Part shown: positions 17,258 to 26,574 of the stretch, in pieces | How the letters are laid out: each line of letters begins with the position of its first letter | How positions within the stretch are numbered: the first letter of the stretch is position 1 | NCBI RefSeq assembly: GCF_009600315.1 | Contig: NZ_WIWC01000025.1 | Span: forward strand, 1 to 64,000 | Direction of reading: 5' to 3' | DNA: 64,000 nucleotides | Source of the DNA: Pseudomonas helleri | GTDB taxonomy: Bacteria > Pseudomonadota > Gammaproteobacteria > Pseudomonadales > Pseudomonadaceae | Notes under the pieces: generated by a model | The model's input: only the letters and a program-made list of their open reading frames with translations | The model's database searches: none | Told to the model about the DNA's origin: nothing | Translations under genes and position numbers: made by a program

Positions 17258-18283
17258 TCAGGTACTGGGCGGTTGCGTGGAGCCGCGAACCATCAACTGC
17301 GCGGCAAAATCCAGCGCGCGGGCCGGGGTTTTGTCGCCATTGAGGCGTTTAAACAGGCAATCAAAGGCACTGGCGCCAATCTGTTGGGTGGGTTGAGCGA
17401 GGGCCGTGATGCCGTTGCCCACCAACGGAAACCAGTCCAGGTCATCGAGGGCAATCAGGCCCACGTCTTCAAACAGTCGGCAGTTCAAATCGCGCAATAC
17501 CTGGGTGCAGGCCAGTGCCGCCACGCCATTGGCGCAGAACAGGGCTTTGCGGCCGTTGCCGGGTGTTTGCAGGAAAGATTGAATGTCGGCCAGCAACTGC
17601 GGACCGGTTTGCACCACCGCGCCCTGGAGGGTCGGGTGTTCGGCCAGTTGCGCGGTGAAGCTGTGAATGCGTTCGACTCGTGAGCTGGTGCCATCAATCG
17701 GTTCGCTGACCAGCAGCACGTCGCGATAACCCTGCTGTTGCAGGTGCTCAAGGGCCATACGCACTGCGCCGGGGTTATCCAGCCCCACCAGATCGCTGTG
17801 CAGGTGTTCGACTTTGCGGTCAATCAGGACGACGGGCATTTCCTGCTGCAGTGCTTGCAACGCATCCGGATGATGCCCCAAGGTATTCAGAATCAAACCT
17901 TCGATGTTGTAGGAACGCAACGCCGCGAGGTGTTGACGTTCCTGTTCATCATCGCGATCGGTGTTGCACACCACCAGGTTATAGCCGTGCTGACGGCAGG
18001 CGGTTTCGACGCCGTGCATCACGGCAATGGAATAGGGGTTGCGAATATCGGCCACCAGCATGCCGATCAGCCGTGTACGACCGCGCTTCAAGCCGCGGGC
18101 CATTTGGTTGGGCCGGTAGCCCAGCTCGTTGATGGCACGCTCGATACGCTCGGCAATGGCCTGAGAGAGCAGGGCACGGTCTTCGCCAATAAAGCGCGAC
18201 ACGCTGGCCTTGGACACCCCGGCACGTTGGGCAACATCGAGCATGGTGACGCGGCTGCGCTGGGCAGCAGAAAAACTGTTCAC
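17258..18283 (-). CDS. ptxS: LacI-family regulator PtxS
   Basis: 341 aa. The LacI HTH TMLDVAQRAGVSKASVSRFI lies at residues 13-32, with the hinge NELGYRPNQMARGLKRG. A periplasmic-binding-protein-like effector domain follows. PtxS represses itself and kguEKTD, with 2-ketogluconate as inducer. Exact PtxS operators occur upstream of this gene and of kguE. GTG start with AAAGG nine nt upstream. The order ptxS-kguE-K-T-D is the same as in P. aeruginosa. Confidence 0.93.
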   Translation of the reverse strand: MNSFSAAQRSRVTMLDVAQRAGVSKASVSRFIGEDRALLSQAIAERIERAINELGYRPNQMARGLKRGRTRLIGMLVADIRNPYSIAVMHGVETACRQHGYNLVVCNTDRDDEQERQHLAALRSYNIEGLILNTLGHHPDALQALQQEMPVVLIDRKVEHLHSDLVGLDNPGAVRMALEHLQQQGYRDVLLVSEPIDGTSSRVERIHSFTAQLAEHPTLQGAVVQTGPQLLADIQSFLQTPGNGRKALFCANGVAALACTQVLRDLNCRLFEDVGLIALDDLDWFPLVGNGITALAQPTQQIGASAFDCLFKRLNGDKTPARALDFAAQLMVRGSTQPPST

Positions 18284-18334
18284 GGCCTGAAACCTTTTAT
18301 TGGTGTTATCGCAGGCGATTTCGCGTTAGGGCGC

Positions 18335-18348
18335 TGAAACCGGTTTCA
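18335..18348. promoter_or_regulatory. PtxS operator upstream of ptxS
   Basis: A second exact TGAAACCGGTTTCA palindrome, 51 bp upstream of the ptxS GTG, giving autoregulation. It matches the 17187 site in all 14 positions. Confidence 0.92.
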
Positions 18349-18424
18349 GGAAAACTCAAATCACCTGTCGACGTCAAGTGACGTTTGTCCGGACAAACCT
18401 TATGGGAGGGTTTAAGGGCAACAC

Positions 18425-19168
18425 TTACAGCCTCGAATAGTTAAACCGAGGGTCCTTGAGCCATGCCTGCAATTCGATTTCAGCCTGTTCCAGCGCAGTG
18501 CGGTTGAGCAGCTTACGCAGCAGGGCCACATTCACCGCCCTTGCGCGCAAATTGAAGGCCGGAGCGCTGTCGGTGTCTTCACTGGGCTGGCGCACGCCGA
18601 GCTTTTCATACAGCTGTTGCAGGCGATTTTGCACGCTGCGCAGCGACAGATTTCGGCGCTGGGCAATGATCCGGTCGGTCAGCCCCAGGGCGATGTCTTG
18701 CAGAACTTCGTATTCGGTGTCGGTCAGGCCCAGCAACTGGTTCTGACTCTTCTGTTGAACCCCGCGCACTTCCCGGTCTATGACGCACTGCTGTTCGATA
18801 AACAGACTGCGCAGGGCCAGACGCAGACGGTCTTCGGACGCGGTCTTGAGGATATAACCGTAGGCAGCCCCTTCAGGCACGATGCGCGAAATGCCGCGCA
18901 CATACGCTTCGTCGGCGTAGTTGGACCAGAACATGATCGATGTGTGCGGGCGCTCGTGCCAGATGGCCCGTGCGGCTTCAACACCGGTGCGGCGTGGCAT
19001 TTGCAAGTCCATGACCACACAGGTGACGGCAAATTCCTGCGCCAGCCGCTCGCCCACCAGCCCGTCCTCGGCTTCGTGCAGGCGCACGCATTCCGGTAAG
19101 GCGCTTTCTATCACTTCCTTGAAAAAGGCGCGGTGTACCGGATCGTCTTCTATTAACAGGATTTCCAT
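18425..19168 (-). CDS. LuxR/NarL-type response regulator
   Basis: 247 aa. The receiver domain (residues 1-125) has an acidic pocket (EDD at 7-9), phospho-acceptor D54 in VVMDLQMP, and the conserved Lys in YILKTASED. The C-terminal HTH around LTDTEYEVLQDIALGLTDR is a divergent LuxR domain. It then extends about 50 residues beyond the usual end, with a helix-rich tail. It starts 9 nt after the kinase gene stop, so the pair forms one operon. The likely target is the divergent sugar importer operon. Confidence 0.85.
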   Translation of the reverse strand: MEILLIEDDPVHRAFFKEVIESALPECVRLHEAEDGLVGERLAQEFAVTCVVMDLQMPRRTGVEAARAIWHERPHTSIMFWSNYADEAYVRGISRIVPEGAAYGYILKTASEDRLRLALRSLFIEQQCVIDREVRGVQQKSQNQLLGLTDTEYEVLQDIALGLTDRIIAQRRNLSLRSVQNRLQQLYEKLGVRQPSEDTDSAPAFNLRARAVNVALLRKLLNRTALEQAEIELQAWLKDPRFNYSRL

Positions 19169-19177
19169 AAGTTTTTC

Positions 19178-20413
19178 CTAAAGCGGCGCAGGCAGCGGCA
19201 GGCACACTTGCACACAGGTGCCTTTGCCGTTCCGGCCTTTGTCGATATGCACCTGAGCACTGAGCAGTTGCGCGCGGATTTGCATGTTCTTGATGCCGCC
19301 GGTTTCCAGCCGGCTGGCGCTGTCCAGCCCGAGGCCGTCATCAAGGATAGTCAGGCACAGATCACTGGCGGTCGCGGTGATTTCAACGATGATCGCGTGT
19401 GGAACCGCGTGTTTGATGGCGTTGTTGACCGCCTCCTGAATAATCCTGAACAGGGCAATTTTTTGCGGCTCGGCGAGATCATTGGCCAGTCCGTCGGTGT
19501 CATCGCGCAACTGCGTGACGATGGCCAACCCGCTGTTGCGTACGCTGCGCAGCAGCAGGTCTTCAAGGCCTTCGACAAAACCGAACAGTTGCAGGATGGT
19601 CGGTTTGACCGCGTCGATAATCAAGCGAAGCTCTTGCATGCTTTCGTGCAGGGCCTGTGCAACAGGCGCCAGTTCGGTGGCGGGCACGCTGTCTTGCAAT
19701 TGCAGACGGGCGAGGCGCCGGTGCAGGCGGGTCATGTCGGCCAGGGTCTGGTCGTGCAGGTCCATGCCGATGCGCTGACGCTCGTTTTCCAGCTCTTGCG
19801 TCAGGCGTAGCACGCCCAGACGCAGGCCTTCTTCACGGGCACGGATTTGCGCTTCGGCGATGGCCAGTTGTTTGGCCTGCTCGGTCTGGCGCAGGGCATA
19901 CAGGTAGGACGCGAGCAGGTCGGCCACATGCTGGGTGTGGCGCACATCGTCGAGGGTGTAGAAATGGGCCAGATGGGTTGAACAGCTCAAAGCGCCGATC
20001 ACCTCGCCGCGTGCGCGCAAGGGCACATGCAGGCGACTGCGCAAGCGGGCATCGAAAATCGGGGTGTTCAACGCACCGGGGAACTGAAAGCGCTCATCGA
20101 CCATGGCGTCATCACTGAGGATATACGGCTCCACTCCCAGCAACAGGCTGCGGATCGGGCTGCGGGCTATTTCCAGCGGGTGAATGGCGAAGTCGCTCCA
20201 GGCGGTGTGCAGACCGGTCTCGTACGCCGACAGGTGATGGTCGTCATCGAGCAGTAGACTGACGTCCAGGTGGTCGTGGGGCAGGATAAAGCGGATCTCT
20301 TCCGACACCGCTTCAATCATCGACTGAAAGTCGAGGCGCCCGGCCAGTGCCCGGGAAATACCGAGGAAGTGGTGCAGCACATGTTCAGCGGCAATGGGGA
20401 CTCTTTGGCTCAT
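19178..20413 (-). CDS. Soluble GAF-domain histidine kinase (HisKA_3)
   Basis: 411 aa. A GAF-type sensor domain occupies about residues 25-175, followed by a coiled-coil linker. The HisKA_3 dimerisation box ERQRIGMDLHDQTLADM has the phospho-accepting H220, and the HATPase domain contains NNAIKHAVPHA and DDGLGL. No transmembrane segment is visible, so it should sense something in the cytoplasm. It is cotranscribed with the response regulator and divergent from a sugar ABC operon, which suggests it controls uptake according to an internal metabolite. Confidence 0.83.
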   Translation of the reverse strand: MSQRVPIAAEHVLHHFLGISRALAGRLDFQSMIEAVSEEIRFILPHDHLDVSLLLDDDHHLSAYETGLHTAWSDFAIHPLEIARSPIRSLLLGVEPYILSDDAMVDERFQFPGALNTPIFDARLRSRLHVPLRARGEVIGALSCSTHLAHFYTLDDVRHTQHVADLLASYLYALRQTEQAKQLAIAEAQIRAREEGLRLGVLRLTQELENERQRIGMDLHDQTLADMTRLHRRLARLQLQDSVPATELAPVAQALHESMQELRLIIDAVKPTILQLFGFVEGLEDLLLRSVRNSGLAIVTQLRDDTDGLANDLAEPQKIALFRIIQEAVNNAIKHAVPHAIIVEITATASDLCLTILDDGLGLDSASRLETGGIKNMQIRAQLLSAQVHIDKGRNGKGTCVQVCLPLPAPL

Positions 20414-20521
20414 GCCCGGACATCCGTCAGAAGGCCCACCCGTTGGCGGCCCGAGGCTCGATTATGACCCAAAGGGGCGAGCGCGCACCTTGAATAACGC
20501 TGCATGAATGCGCGTTTCTTT

Positions 20522-20552
20522 TGCGGGATCCCGCAGGTTATTTGCGCGCAAA
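20522..20552. promoter_or_regulatory. Two adjacent perfect palindromes, candidate operators
   Basis: TGCGGGATCCCGCA (20522-20535) and TTTGCGCGCAAA (20541-20552) are both perfectly symmetric and lie 5 bp apart in the 271-bp divergent promoter region between the kinase gene and the sugar-binding protein gene. They are good candidates for response regulator binding. This is inference from symmetry and position only. Confidence 0.55.
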
Positions 20553-20684
20553 GGGTATTAAGTGTGCAGTAACGCTCCAGACACAGGGCCGTTGGCCGAG
20601 CAGACTGGAAACGTTGCACAGTAATCAGGTACGACCGAATCAATCGGCGACCGCTGGCCCACAATAATAAAAAGGGTTTTTGTC

Positions 20685-21707
20685 ATGGAACGTCACTCAC
20701 TGTGTTGTGCCTTGCTGTCTACGGCTTTATTACTCACCCCCTTTGCTCCCGCCTTGGCCGACACGGCCGATAAAACCATTGCCTTGTCCAATAACTACGC
20801 CGGTAACTCGTGGCGTCAAAGCATGCTCAGCAGTTGGCAGAACACCACGGACCAAGCGGTCAAAGCCGGGATTATCCAGGGCGCCGATTCGTTCACCACC
20901 GGTGAAAATCAGGCCACCGAGCAGGCGGCGCAAATCCAGAACCTGATCCTTCAAGGCTATAACGCCATCGTCATCGATGCAGCGTCGCCCACCGCGTTGA
21001 ACGGCGCGGTGAAACAGGCCTGCGATGCCGGGATTATCGTGGTGTCTTTCGACGGCATCGTCACTGAGCCGTGCGCGTACCGCATCTCCATGGACTTCAA
21101 ACAAAGTGGTCTGGATGGCATGGATTACCTGGCCAAGCGCTTTCCGGATGGCGCCAATGTGCTGCAAGTTCGCGGGTTGGCCGGGGTATCGGTGGATGAG
21201 TTGATCCATTCCGGCGTGGTGGCTGGCGCGAGCAAGCACCCGCAGTTGAAAATCGTCGGTTCGGTCAACGGCAACTGGTCGCAAACGGCCGCGCAAAAAG
21301 CCGTGGCCGGGATCTTGCCCAGCCTGCCGAAAATCGACGCGGTGGTGACTCAGGGGGATGACGGTTTCGGCGTGGCCCAAGCCTTTACCGCCGCGGGCCG
21401 ACCGCTGCCGGTGATCGTCTTCGGCAACCGTGAAGAAGAACTGTCGTTGTGGAAGAAGCAAAAAGACGCCAACGGTTATGAAGCGTTCTCGATTTCCAGC
21501 GCGCCGAGCATTTCCAGCCTGGCGTTTTGGGTCGCTCAGCAATTACTCGACGGCAAGCAGATGCCCCATGACCTGTTATCGCCTGCCATCAGCGTGACTC
21601 AGGACACCCTCGAAAGCTCGCTGACCGGGCTGGAGAAGGGCGGCATCGTCAGCCACGTCTACAGCGTTGACGACGTCGCTCAACTCAAGCGTCCCGTCGC
21701 GCAGTAA
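20685..21707 (+). CDS. Sugar ABC importer, periplasmic binding protein
   Basis: 340 aa, ribose/xylose-type (Peripla_BP_4) receptor. A signal peptide covers residues 1-26 with probable cleavage after ALA. The mature part begins [20 protein letters not shown]. The family motifs [13 protein letters not shown] and FDGIVTEP are visible. It heads an operon with an ATPase, two permeases and an SMP-30 lactonase. The substrate is probably a sugar or polyol whose oxidation gives a lactone. The exact substrate cannot be read from sequence. Confidence 0.87.
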   Translation: MERHSLCCALLSTALLLTPFAPALADTADKTIALSNNYAGNSWRQSMLSSWQNTTDQAVKAGIIQGADSFTTGENQATEQAAQIQNLILQGYNAIVIDAASPTALNGAVKQACDAGIIVVSFDGIVTEPCAYRISMDFKQSGLDGMDYLAKRFPDGANVLQVRGLAGVSVDELIHSGVVAGASKHPQLKIVGSVNGNWSQTAAQKAVAGILPSLPKIDAVVTQGDDGFGVAQAFTAAGRPLPVIVFGNREEELSLWKKQKDANGYEAFSISSAPSISSLAFWVAQQLLDGKQMPHDLLSPAISVTQDTLESSLTGLEKGGIVSHVYSVDDVAQLKRPVAQ

Positions 21708-21730
21708 GCGCCCCCGTCGAGGAAAGAGTC

Positions 21731-23185
21731 ATGACTGTGAGCCAAGCATCGCTGGTTGACCTCAAGGGGGTCGGCAAGCGTTTCGGCGCCGTGCGCGCTT
21801 TGAATGACGTGGACCTGAACTGCCGGGCGGGTGAATGTCTGGGCCTGATCGGTCACAACGGCGCCGGTAAGTCGACGCTGATGCACATTTTGGCGGGCAC
21901 CTTGCGCGCCGATACCGGCTCATTGCTGATGGGCGGCGTTGATGTGCGCAGTGGCTACTCGGTGCAAGTGGCTCGCCAGCACGGCATCCGCTGTGTGTTT
22001 CAGGAACTGTCGCTGTGCCCCAATCTCACCGTGGCCGAAAATACCCGGTTGATGTGCCCCGGTTTACGGGGCTTTGGCTGGCGGCGCAAAGCCGGCGCAC
22101 TGATTATGGCGAGCCTGAACAGCATCTTTCCCGGGCATGGCATCAACCCGGCAGACGTGGTGGCCGATTTGCCGATCGGGCAGCGGCAGATGGTCGAAAT
22201 CGCCCGCGCTTTCACCTGCGTGGACGAGTCGTTGGCGCTGGTCATTCTGGATGAACCGACGTCATCTCTGGACGCCCGGGTCGCCGAGCAATTGCTGGGG
22301 CACGTGCGCCGCTATGTTGAAGGCGGCGGCTGTGTGGTGTTGATCAGCCATATCCTTGGCGAAATGCTCGCCACCTGCGACCGCATTGCCGTGATGAGCG
22401 ACGGCTGTGTGGTCGAGGTGCGCGCCGCCAGTGCGTTTACTCATGCCTCGTTGGTGGCGTCGATGGGCACCGTGGCAAAACCTCAGGATGAGCAACAGGT
22501 ATTCGTTTCCAAGCGCGACAGTCAGGCGCCTGTGGTCAATCAGCGTCCGGCCCGTCAACAAAACGGGCAGACCGTGGCTGCCTGGGCCGGTGAAATTGTC
22601 GGCTTGGCCGGGTTGGCCGGGCAGGGCCAAAGCCAATGGCTGGTGCAGCTGTTGCGCGAGCGCATTGGCGCTGGCCAGCGGGTCGCGCTGGTGGCCGGTG
22701 ATCGCCAGACCGACGGGGTGTTCAGCCTGTGGTCGATTGCCCAGAACATCACCATCAGTTCGTTGGCGGCGCTCAAACGCGGCGTGCTGATCGACCCGCA
22801 GGCCGAGCAGGCGATGGCCACCACCTGGCAACAACGGATGGCCATTCGCACGCCGGACATGAACCAGCCGATTACGTCGCTGTCGGGGGGCAACCAGCAA
22901 AAGGCCCTGTTTGCCCGCGCCTTGGGCAGTGACAGCGACCTGATCTTGATGGACGATCCGATGCGCGGCGTTGATGTGGGCACCAAACGCGAGGTCTACG
23001 CCATCATCAAAGAGGAGGCCGCACGCGGACGCACGTTCATCTGGTACACCACGGAGCTTGAAGAGCTGGACCATTGCGATCACATCTACGTGTTTCGCGC
23101 AGGCCAAGTGGTGGCCGACATGGCCCGTGATCAATTGAGCGAAGCGCAGATTTTGCGCAGCTCCTTTCAGGAGGAGGTGGCATGA
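21731..23185 (+). CDS. Sugar ABC importer, double ATP-binding protein
   Basis: 484 aa, RbsA/XylG-type with two nucleotide-binding domains. The first has Walker [10 protein letters not shown] near residue 40, signature [14 protein letters not shown] and Walker [13 protein letters not shown]. In the second, the Walker A position reads [10 protein letters not shown] and cannot bind phosphate normally. The signature [15 protein letters not shown] is intact, and Walker B ends LMDDP instead of DEP. A degenerate second Walker A is usual in this family; the Asp for Glu change is less so. GAGGAAA lies upstream of the ATG. The stop overlaps the next gene. Confidence 0.88.
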   Translation: MTVSQASLVDLKGVGKRFGAVRALNDVDLNCRAGECLGLIGHNGAGKSTLMHILAGTLRADTGSLLMGGVDVRSGYSVQVARQHGIRCVFQELSLCPNLTVAENTRLMCPGLRGFGWRRKAGALIMASLNSIFPGHGINPADVVADLPIGQRQMVEIARAFTCVDESLALVILDEPTSSLDARVAEQLLGHVRRYVEGGGCVVLISHILGEMLATCDRIAVMSDGCVVEVRAASAFTHASLVASMGTVAKPQDEQQVFVSKRDSQAPVVNQRPARQQNGQTVAAWAGEIVGLAGLAGQGQSQWLVQLLRERIGAGQRVALVAGDRQTDGVFSLWSIAQNITISSLAALKRGVLIDPQAEQAMATTWQQRMAIRTPDMNQPITSLSGGNQQKALFARALGSDSDLILMDDPMRGVDVGTKREVYAIIKEEAARGRTFIWYTTELEELDHCDHIYVFRAGQVVADMARDQLSEAQILRSSFQEEVA

Positions 23186-24174
23186 ACGCGCCTCAACCCA
23201 TGACGTTAAAACCTCAACCCTTGCTCACGGCCACGCCCTCGGCCGGGTTCAATCGTGCGCGCCTGCTGCGCAACGCGTTACCGGCAATGTCGCTGGTGGT
23301 GCTGCTGGCGACCATCTTTATCATGCAGCCGCGTGCCATGAGCTACATGGGCATGAACCTGATGCTCAATCTGGCGGTGCCGATTGCATTGGCGACCATT
23401 GCACAGATGCTGATCATCACTGTCAACGACCTCGATTTGTCGTTGGGCAGCTTTATCAGCTTCGTCGCCTGCGTGGCCGCGACCTTGCTCAACGACCATC
23501 CCTGGCTGGGCTGTCTGGCACTGGTGGGCTGTGTGGGCGTGTACGCCTTGCTTGGCGCGCTGATTCATATCCGTCAATTACCGGCGATTGTGGTGACGCT
23601 GGGCATGTCGTTTATCTGGATCGGTGGCGCAGTGCTGCTTCTGCCCGCGCCCGGCGGCAGCGCGCCGCAATGGTTGCAGGCGATGGTCAAGATCAAGACA
23701 CCGCTGCTGCCGTTTGCCGTGGTGGTGTGCGTGCTGCTGGCGATTGCCGTGCACCTGTTTTTGATGCGCTCGACACTGGGCGTGGTACTGCGCGGCGCCG
23801 GGGGCAATCCGCTGGCCATTGCCAAGGCGGGCTGGTCGCTGCTGCGGATCAAAGTCACCTTGTACGCGATGGCCGGCTGTTTTGGGGTGTTGTCGGGCTT
23901 GTTTCTGGTGGGTTTGACCACCTCAGCCGACGCCAATATGGCACTGCGTTACACCTTGCTGTCGATTGCCGGGGTGATTCTGGGTGGCGGTGAATTTACT
24001 GGCGGGCGAGTGTCGCCCATCGGTGCTGTGCTGGGTGCCTTGACCCTGGTGCTGGCCGGGTCACTGCTGTCCTTTATCCGTATCTCGCCGGACTGGCAGA
24101 TCGGCGCTCAGGGCGCGATTCTGGTGCTGGCCCTGCGCACTGCCGTTAACCGCCTTGAGGTCCGTCCGCTATGA
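23182..24174 (+). CDS. Sugar ABC importer, permease 1
   Basis: 330-aa RbsC-type (BPD_transp_2) permease with 8-10 helices. The conserved cytoplasmic region near [19 protein letters not shown] is intact. The start overlaps the ATPase stop as ATGA, and the stop overlaps permease 2 likewise. Two different permeases imply a heterodimeric channel. Confidence 0.87.
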   Translation: MNAPQPMTLKPQPLLTATPSAGFNRARLLRNALPAMSLVVLLATIFIMQPRAMSYMGMNLMLNLAVPIALATIAQMLIITVNDLDLSLGSFISFVACVAATLLNDHPWLGCLALVGCVGVYALLGALIHIRQLPAIVVTLGMSFIWIGGAVLLLPAPGGSAPQWLQAMVKIKTPLLPFAVVVCVLLAIAVHLFLMRSTLGVVLRGAGGNPLAIAKAGWSLLRIKVTLYAMAGCFGVLSGLFLVGLTTSADANMALRYTLLSIAGVILGGGEFTGGRVSPIGAVLGALTLVLAGSLLSFIRISPDWQIGAQGAILVLALRTAVNRLEVRPL

Positions 24175-25133
24175 ACCTGTCCCTGTCTATTAATCGCGTG
24201 CGCAGCAAACCCTGGTTGTGGTCGTTTCTGGCTGCGCTGCTGGTGTGGCTGGCCACGCTGGCCTTTACCCGTGGCGAAGGCGCCGCCGCGCTGACCTCGG
24301 GTGCGCTGGCTTTTTCGGCGTTTTTTGTCATCGTCGGGGTGGGGCAGATGTTCGTCATCACCACCGGCCCCGGCAATATCGACCTGTCGATCCCGGCCAA
24401 CATCGCCCTGAGTGGCGCGGTGGGGATGAAGTTGATGGACGGTCAGGACGGCTTGATCGCATTGGGCGTGGCCGGTGTGTTGGGCGTGGGCGTGCTGATC
24501 GGTTGTGCCAACTACGCCCTGATTCGTCTGCTGCGTATTCCGCCGATCATCGCCACCTTGTCCGCCAGTTTCCTGTTGCAGTCGATGGCGATTGCCTACG
24601 GTCGCAGTGTGAGGATTGCGCCGCCGGAACTGTTCTATCAATTCTCCACGGGCAAGGTGCTGGGTATTCCGTATTTGGCCGTGGCGGTGGGCGTACTGAC
24701 GGTGATCGCCGGCTATGTATTGAGCCGCAGCCTGTACGGTCGCTGGACGTTGGCCGTGGGCCAGAACATGCGTGCCGCTGAATTGGCAGGCGTCAGGGTA
24801 GAGCGCGTGCGCTGGGCCACTTACGTATTAAGTGCGGTATTTGCCAGCGTCTGCGGCGTGATGTTGGCCGGTTTCTCCGGTGGCGCCTCGCTGAGCATGG
24901 GCGATGAATACCTGCTGGCCTCGATTGCCGTGGTGGTGATTGGCGGCACCTCGGTGGCCGGTGGTTTCTCCAACGTGCCGGGGCTGTGGGGCGCTGCACT
25001 GTTTCTGTATTTGCTGGTCAGTATGCTCAACACCTTCGGCGCCAGCGCCGGAGTGCGGTTGATCCTCACCGGCGTAATCATTATCGCGGTAATAGCCGCC
25101 GTCAGTGGGCGTAAAAGCCTGCGCAGCCTTTAA
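24171..25133 (+). CDS. Sugar ABC importer, permease 2
   Basis: 320-aa RbsC-type permease, paralogous to the preceding gene, with the conserved GGTSVAGGFSNVPGLWGA loop and about 9 helices. It has a long first periplasmic stretch containing TTGPGNIDLSIPANIALSG. Coupled to permease 1 by a 4-bp overlap. Confidence 0.87.
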   Translation: MNLSLSINRVRSKPWLWSFLAALLVWLATLAFTRGEGAAALTSGALAFSAFFVIVGVGQMFVITTGPGNIDLSIPANIALSGAVGMKLMDGQDGLIALGVAGVLGVGVLIGCANYALIRLLRIPPIIATLSASFLLQSMAIAYGRSVRIAPPELFYQFSTGKVLGIPYLAVAVGVLTVIAGYVLSRSLYGRWTLAVGQNMRAAELAGVRVERVRWATYVLSAVFASVCGVMLAGFSGGASLSMGDEYLLASIAVVVIGGTSVAGGFSNVPGLWGAALFLYLLVSMLNTFGASAGVRLILTGVIIIAVIAAVSGRKSLRSL

Positions 25134-25147
25134 GCCAGGACCCTTTT

Positions 25148-26059
25148 ATGAGCGACGATATTTACGAAATTCACGACCCGCGCTTTCGCAATTTGACCTT
25201 GCCCAACACCCAGCTTGAGCACCTGTACGATCAGTGCCGGTGGGCGGAAGGCCCGGTGTGGTTCAACGATGGCGGCTATTTGCTGTGGAGTGACATCCCC
25301 AACGAACGCATCTTGCGTTGGACACCGGAGCAGGGCGTATCGGTGTTCCGTCCGGCATCCAACTTCGCCAACGGCAACACCCGTGATCGACAAGGGCGGC
25401 TGGTGACCTGCCAGCACGGCACCCGCAGCGTCACCCGCACCGAGCCGGACGGCAGCATCACCGTGTTGGCGGATCAGTTTGAAGGCAAGCGACTTAACTC
25501 GCCTAATGACGTGGTGGTGCACAGTGACGGTGGCATCTGGTTCACCGACCCGACCTACGGCATTCTCAGTGATTACGAGGGTTATCAGGCAGAACCTGAG
25601 CAGCGCGGGCGCAATGTGTACCGCATTGACCCGCAGACGCTGGACATCGCCTGTGTGGCGGATGATTTTGAACAGCCCAATGGTCTGGCATTTTCCCCGG
25701 ACGGGCAGACGTTGTACATCGCTGACTCGGCGCGCTCCCACGACCCGGACGCGGCCCACCATATCCGTGCGATTGAAGTGATTGACGGGTGCCGATTGGG
25801 TGCGTCGCGGGTGTTGGCCCATATCGAACCGGGCATCCCGGATGGGCTGCGGATCGACGTACAGGGCAACATCTGGACCAGCGCGGGGGATGGGATTCAG
25901 TGTTTCGACGCTGATGGTGTGTTGCTGGGCAAAATCAAATTGCCGGAGAAGGTGGCCAACCTGACCTTCGGCGGGCCTCGGCGTAACCGCCTGTTTATCG
26001 CGGCCAACACCTCGTTGTACATGATCCATGTGGCCGTGGCGGGCGCGCAGGTGCCTTGA
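25148..26059 (+). CDS. SMP-30/gluconolactonase family protein
   Basis: 303-aa six-bladed beta-propeller hydrolase, cytoplasmic. The metal site is recognisable from Glu in WAEGPVW, Asn in NSPNDVV and Asp in IPDGLRID. The family opens sugar lactones using Ca2+, Zn2+ or Mg2+. As the last gene of the sugar-uptake operon (14 nt after permease 2), it probably hydrolyses a lactone from the imported sugar. No sugar dehydrogenase is present in the operon, so the oxidising enzyme must be encoded elsewhere, or the lactone itself is imported. Confidence 0.85.
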   Translation: MSDDIYEIHDPRFRNLTLPNTQLEHLYDQCRWAEGPVWFNDGGYLLWSDIPNERILRWTPEQGVSVFRPASNFANGNTRDRQGRLVTCQHGTRSVTRTEPDGSITVLADQFEGKRLNSPNDVVVHSDGGIWFTDPTYGILSDYEGYQAEPEQRGRNVYRIDPQTLDIACVADDFEQPNGLAFSPDGQTLYIADSARSHDPDAAHHIRAIEVIDGCRLGASRVLAHIEPGIPDGLRIDVQGNIWTSAGDGIQCFDADGVLLGKIKLPEKVANLTFGGPRRNRLFIAANTSLYMIHVAVAGAQVP

Positions 26060-26076
26060 TCCAGCCCGCGCACATC

Positions 26077-26350
26077 TGTAGTCGCTGACGAGGAACGCAG
26101 GCTGCGATCGACTCAAGCCCGGCAATGAGGGCGTGCCTGACACACCGGATTGAATGGATTTACGACGGCTTCGCCGCCGATCGCAGCCTCGCGGAGCTCG
26201 TCAGCGGCTACAGGGATTTTTGCACGTCGTAAAACGCTCAACCCCCGGCAATGAGGGCGTGCCTGACATACCGGATTGAATGGTTTTACGACGGCTTCGC
26301 CGCCGATCGCAGCCTCGCAAAGCTCGTCAGCGGCTACAGGGATTTTGCGC
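26077..26350. repeat. REP/BIME cluster with two ~120-bp tandem copies
   Basis: It begins with GTAGTCGCTGACGAGGAACG at 26078, shared with two other loci. Two near-identical units follow (about 26113-26236 and 26237-26350). Each contains GGCAATGAGGGCGTGCCTGA, TTACGACGGCTTCGCCG and CGATCGCAGCCTCG...CTCGTCAGCGGCTACAGG. The small frames they open on the minus strand encode an internally repeated peptide and are not genes. Confidence 0.85.
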
Positions 26351-26574
26351 GCTTCCAAGACCCGATAGCGTGTGAATGGCGGCGAGTACCCTGTTCAAAA
26401 GGCTAAATTTTAATCGTCCATTCAGACGTAGTTTGGCTCTAATTTCATCCCTAAAGTGTCTTTTGTCAGTAGTTGCCTGGGTGACAGGAACTCCCATTGC
26501 GCACGCTATTTGACCCACGTCATTAGCCTAATTGCGCGCCTGCGGGTGCCTCTGCTGTTCAGGAGAACGCACAG

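Noticed and set aside
25130..26143. 337-codon minus-strand frame opposite the SMP-30 gene
   Set aside because: Shadow of a gene with intact metal ligands; no family resemblance.
26113..26358. 81-codon minus-strand frame with an internally repeated peptide
   Set aside because: It is the translation of two tandem REP units; there is no ribosome site, and the repeat is a DNA-level repeat.
26327..26518. 63-codon minus-strand frame upstream of the acyl-CoA ligase
   Set aside because: No ribosome site, no recognisable domain, and it runs out of the REP cluster.
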